A DNA stretch of 7,620 nucleotides from Bog-756 sp052143895 (GTDB taxonomy: Bacteria > Actinomycetota > Acidimicrobiia > Acidimicrobiales > RAAP-2), in assembly GCA_052143895.1 (NCBI GenBank), contig JBKQRT010000084.1, forward strand, positions 1 to 7,620, read 5' to 3'. Numbering within the stretch: the stretch's first letter is position 1; the number at the start of each line of letters is the position of its first letter. The translations under genes were made by a program, and so were the position numbers. This document shows, one piece after another, positions 5,802-7,620 of this stretch. The notes beneath the pieces are model-generated. The model did no database searches and was not told where the DNA came from. It worked only from the letters and a program-made list of their open reading frames with translations.

Positions 5802-5813
5802 AGGGCACCAAAA
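5802..5813. repeat. 12-bp block AGGGCACCAAAA, copy 2
   Basis: Identical to 368-379. This copy lies between the malic enzyme leader and the 3' end of the IS110 transposase, 33 bases past its stop codon. It may therefore mark the edge of the IS110 element or of an older insertion. Confidence 0.45.
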
Positions 5814-5846
5814 CTACGGTCATGGCTCTGAGGCGAAGATTTCCTG

Positions 5847-7094
5847 TTACCCCGCAGCCGCCAGGGGCTGGAGGGTCACCGAATAGCCCATCTTGCGGAG
5901 CTGGTCGAGGGCGCGGTGCTTTGCCTTGTCCGGATTGAGGCGGGTGAAGTAGTCCCCTCCGGGTTCGCCGTAGGGGACATCGGTGGTGATCATGTGCCAG
6001 ATGGCGACCAGCATGGCGTGCTCCAGGGCGACGATGGCCTTGACCGGACCCCTGCGTGAGGCGATGCGGCGGAACTTGGCGGCCAGGTAGGTGTCCTTGC
6101 TCCGGGATGCCGACATCGCGGCGATGCCGAGCGCTCCTTTCAGGTAGGGATTCCCCGGTCGGGTCTGGGTGGACTTGATCCGACCAGCGGACTCGTTGGA
6201 GCCTGGACACGTCCCGGCCCACGAGGCCAGGTGCCCGGCGGTCGGGAACCGGCTCATGTCTCCACCCGTCTCGGCGATGATCACGTCGGCCACCAGGGTG
6301 GAGATCCCCGGAATGGTGACGAGGAGGTCCCTCACGTGACGAAAGGGCTCCACCACCACCTCGATCCGACCGGTCAACTCGTCGATGGCCCGGGTGTGGT
6401 TGTCGATCAGGTCCAGGTGGAGCTGGGCCAGGAACCCGTGGTGCTCGCTGAAGCGGCCGGTGAGGGCCTCCGTGAGCTCGGGGATCTTGGACCGCATTCG
6501 CCGTTTGGCCAGATCGGCCAGCACTTCGGGGTCACGTTGGCCGTCGATCAGGGCGTCGAGCATGGCCCGGCCCGAGACCCCGGTGATGTCGGTGGCCACC
6601 GAGGACAGCTTGATGCCGGCGTCCTCCAGCAGCTTCTCCAGGCGCTGGATCTCCTTGGTCCGGGCCCGCACCAGGGTGGTCCGTGTGCGGGTCAGGTCCC
6701 GGAGTTGGCGGATCGGCTCGGGCGGAACGAACGAACCTCGAACCAGCCCGTGGGCACCCAGCTGGGCCAGCCACGCAGCGTCGGACACGTCGGTCTTCCG
6801 GCCCGGCAGGTTCTTCACGTGACGGGCGTTGACCAGCATCACCTCGAAGGGACCGTCCTCCAAGAGGTAGTAAAAGGGCTTCCAGCAGTCGCTGGTGGCC
6901 TCCATGACCACCAGGGTCACTTCCTCGGCGACCAGGTGATCACGCAGGGCCAGGATCTGATTGGTGACCGCCCCCCAGGTCGTCACTGCCGATGTCGCCT
7001 TGGACCGACCCGAACCGGCAGCGATCCGGATACAGACCTTGGCGTCCCGTTTCGAGATATCCACCCCGGCGCACCGGGGATGCACCACATCCAT
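5847..7094 (-). CDS. IS110-family DEDD transposase (RNA-guided recombinase type)
   Basis: IS110 transposases pair a RuvC-like DEDD domain with a C-terminal Transposase_20 domain holding a catalytic serine, and in studied members are guided by a bridge RNA. This 415-residue protein is full length. It has CAGVDISKRDAKVCI (8-22) with Asp12, VVMEATSDCWKP (62-73) with Glu65, and LPGRKTDVSDAAWLAQL (96-112) with Asp102 and Asp105. A long helical linker runs over roughly 125-245. Then come IPGISTLVADVIIAETG (261-277), FPTAGHLASWAGTCPGSNES (283-302), the likely nucleophile Ser302 in NESAGR, and NPYLKGAL (315-322). AGGAAGGAG six bases upstream fixes the ATG at 7094. The frame is open further up to 7289, but that extension has no family resemblance. 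Nothing is broken, so it may be active. It is transcribed toward the malic enzyme gene 153 bases downstream. Confidence 0.95.
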   Translation of the reverse strand: MDVVHPRCAGVDISKRDAKVCIRIAAGSGRSKATSAVTTWGAVTNQILALRDHLVAEEVTLVVMEATSDCWKPFYYLLEDGPFEVMLVNARHVKNLPGRKTDVSDAAWLAQLGAHGLVRGSFVPPEPIRQLRDLTRTRTTLVRARTKEIQRLEKLLEDAGIKLSSVATDITGVSGRAMLDALIDGQRDPEVLADLAKRRMRSKIPELTEALTGRFSEHHGFLAQLHLDLIDNHTRAIDELTGRIEVVVEPFRHVRDLLVTIPGISTLVADVIIAETGGDMSRFPTAGHLASWAGTCPGSNESAGRIKSTQTRPGNPYLKGALGIAAMSASRSKDTYLAAKFRRIASRRGPVKAIVALEHAMLVAIWHMITTDVPYGEPGGDYFTRLNPDKAKHRALDQLRKMGYSVTLQPLAAAG

Positions 7095-7360
7095 CGTTCG
7101 CTCCTTCCTCGACATGAGGACCATGGGTTGGGTGCTCGTCCCAGGGAGGGCAGGAAATTCAGAAGTCTGACGCTCGTGCTCAAAGGCAACAGTCCACGGT
7201 TCCCGTGGGAGCCCTCCACCACCATGCTGAACTACAGGCTCACCGGCACTACAGAGGATTCGGTGTCGAACCGGAACGAGCCGAACCATTCTGCCGACTC
7301 GTCACCGGGGCCGCTAACGGCGGTCTCCGCGACCACGGGCGATCGCGTCGCAGAATCTTC
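7095..7360 (-). ncRNA. Candidate bridge-RNA region of the IS110 element
   Basis: This non-coding stretch lies 5' of the transposase, where IS110-subgroup elements carry the bridge RNA that pairs with target and donor DNA. Local stems on the minus strand include CCACGG-GAA-CCGTGG (7194-7208), TCAGA-CT-TCTGA (7159-7170) and a weaker CGGT-TCGAC-ACCG at about 7261-7273. I cannot identify the target-binding or donor-binding loops because the element ends and core dinucleotide are unknown. The call rests on position, length and the presence of hairpins, not on a recognised consensus. No protein-coding gene is evident here. Confidence 0.3.
7101..7109 (-). promoter_or_regulatory. Ribosome binding site of the IS110 transposase
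   Basis: The minus strand reads AGGAAGGAG, six bases before the ATG at 7094. It decides between this start and upstream in-frame ATGs at about 7115 and 7124. Confidence 0.75.
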
Positions 7361-7390
7361 GCTCGCCCCGGCGAGCCCGGACCAGGGCTC
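7361..7390 (+). promoter_or_regulatory. Two overlapping hairpins ahead of the integrase gene
   Basis: GCTCGCC (7361-7367) pairs with GGCGAGC (7370-7376). GAGCCC (7373-7378) pairs with GGGCTC (7385-7390) around GGACCA. They share GAGC at 7373-7376, so only one can form at a time in a plus-strand transcript. They lie about 50-80 bases before the ATG at 7439. This could guard the transposase gene against read-through or act as an attenuator. It could also be part of the end of one of the two mobile elements. No Shine-Dalgarno sequence is evident before 7439. Confidence 0.3.
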
Positions 7391-7438
7391 TACCGTGCTG
7401 AGCTGGCACTTCACCTCAGCGTTCATCCATCATCCGCC

Positions 7439-7620
7439 ATGGCCTTCTCCCTCATCTACCTCGGCTTGTGTCGCATCTTTGGTCTCGTCAAGTCCGCCCG
7501 CGGGACCGAGTTCGACAAGGACGTCGAACTCATGGTGCTCCGGCACGAAGTGCACATCCTCGAGCGCCAGGTACACGGACGAGGAACGACTACCATCGCC
7601 GGCGGGGGAGCAGCCGCGAC
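7439..7620 (+). CDS. Integrase-type (rve) transposase, N-terminal part, runs off the window
   Basis: The reading frame opens with MAFSLIYLGLCRIFGLVKSA and goes on to DKDVELMVLRHEVHILERQV. This hydrophobic first helix followed by a charged VLRHEV-IL-RQ helix is how many actinobacterial integrase-core (rve, IS3/IS481-like) transposases begin. The catalytic DDE domain would lie beyond the window. After HGR (about position 7582) the family pattern of Arg/Pro/Ala/Asp is lost in this frame (GTTTIAGGGAAA follows). A shifted frame gives RLPSPAGEQPR, which looks closer, so the gene may already be frameshifted. Its leader and first codons resemble the scrap at 398-475. It diverges from the IS110 transposase, and no clear ribosome binding site precedes the ATG. 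Confidence 0.65.
   Translation, partial: MAFSLIYLGLCRIFGLVKSARGTEFDKDVELMVLRHEVHILERQVHGRGTTTIAGGGAAA

Larger units (their letters stand above)
5814..7360 (-). mobile_element. IS110-family element (limits approximate)
   Basis: The intact DEDD transposase at 5847-7094 defines an IS110-family element. These elements lack conventional terminal inverted repeats and make little or no target duplication, so the ends cannot be read directly. The downstream edge should lie between the transposase stop and the AGGGCACCAAAA block or the malic enzyme leader. The upstream edge should lie before the leader of the integrase gene, below about 7390. The longer non-coding side is 5' of the transposase. This fits the IS110 subgroup rather than IS1111, where the long non-coding part is downstream. 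Confidence 0.5.

Noticed and set aside
5638..6222. Minus-strand open frame of 194 codons covering the leader of the malic enzyme and the 3' part of the IS110 gene
   Set aside because: Out of frame with both genes, with an Arg/Pro-rich translation and no domain. It is a shadow frame.
7095..7289. N-terminal extension of the IS110 transposase
   Set aside because: The extra 65 residues have no family resemblance, while a strong ribosome binding site points to the ATG at 7094.
7232..7426. Short minus-strand frame of 64 codons in the gap between IS110 and the integrase gene
   Set aside because: It has no ribosome binding site and no recognisable motif, and spans the hairpins and the integrase leader.
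1..7620. tRNA, rRNA or CRISPR array
   Set aside because: I saw no regularly spaced repeats and no tRNA-like cloverleaf with the conserved TTC arm. The malic enzyme leader fold lacks tRNA landmarks.

Overview
The window comes from a high-GC bacterium. The best guess is an actinobacterium, possibly an acidimicrobial or related lineage. The reasons are GC-rich third positions, GAGG-type ribosome binding sites, a small four-helix protein of the DUF7144 type usually seen in Actinobacteria, a cysteine-free carboxymuconolactone-decarboxylase-like protein, and transposases that read like actinobacterial ones. This placement is by eye only.

Layout. Positions 64-375 hold the 3' end of a dead ISL3-family transposase. 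It joins at about 370-380 to a short scrap of the 5' end of a second, integrase-type transposase (about 400-475). A DegV-family lipid-binding protein (572-1414, minus) and a four-helix membrane protein (1624-2013, plus) are divergently transcribed from a 209-base gap. The membrane gene converges on a carboxymuconolactone-decarboxylase-like gene (2084-2404, minus), and the two share a strong two-way hairpin terminator (2034-2072). Next comes a complete IS66-family element of the tnpC-only type (2449-3944) with perfect 13-bp ends but no target duplication. A malic enzyme (3999-5693, minus) follows, with an unusually structured leader (5720-5765). Behind it lie an IS110-family element with an intact DEDD transposase (5847-7094, minus) and a long non-coding 5' flank that could carry a bridge RNA. 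At the right edge is the start of an integrase-type transposase (7439 onward, plus), related to the scrap near position 435.

How it fits together. The metabolic genes (DegV lipid binding, malic enzyme, CMD-like protein) do not form an obvious pathway or operon. They look like ordinary chromosomal genes cut up by at least four families of insertion sequence. The malic enzyme is the largest cargo gene and lies between two apparently intact elements, all three on the minus strand, so IS110 read-through could affect it. No clear new defence or biosynthetic system is visible. The most interesting signals are structural: the malic enzyme leader fold, the IS110 5' non-coding region, competing hairpins ahead of the right-hand integrase gene, and a 12-bp block repeated at two mobile-element junctions.
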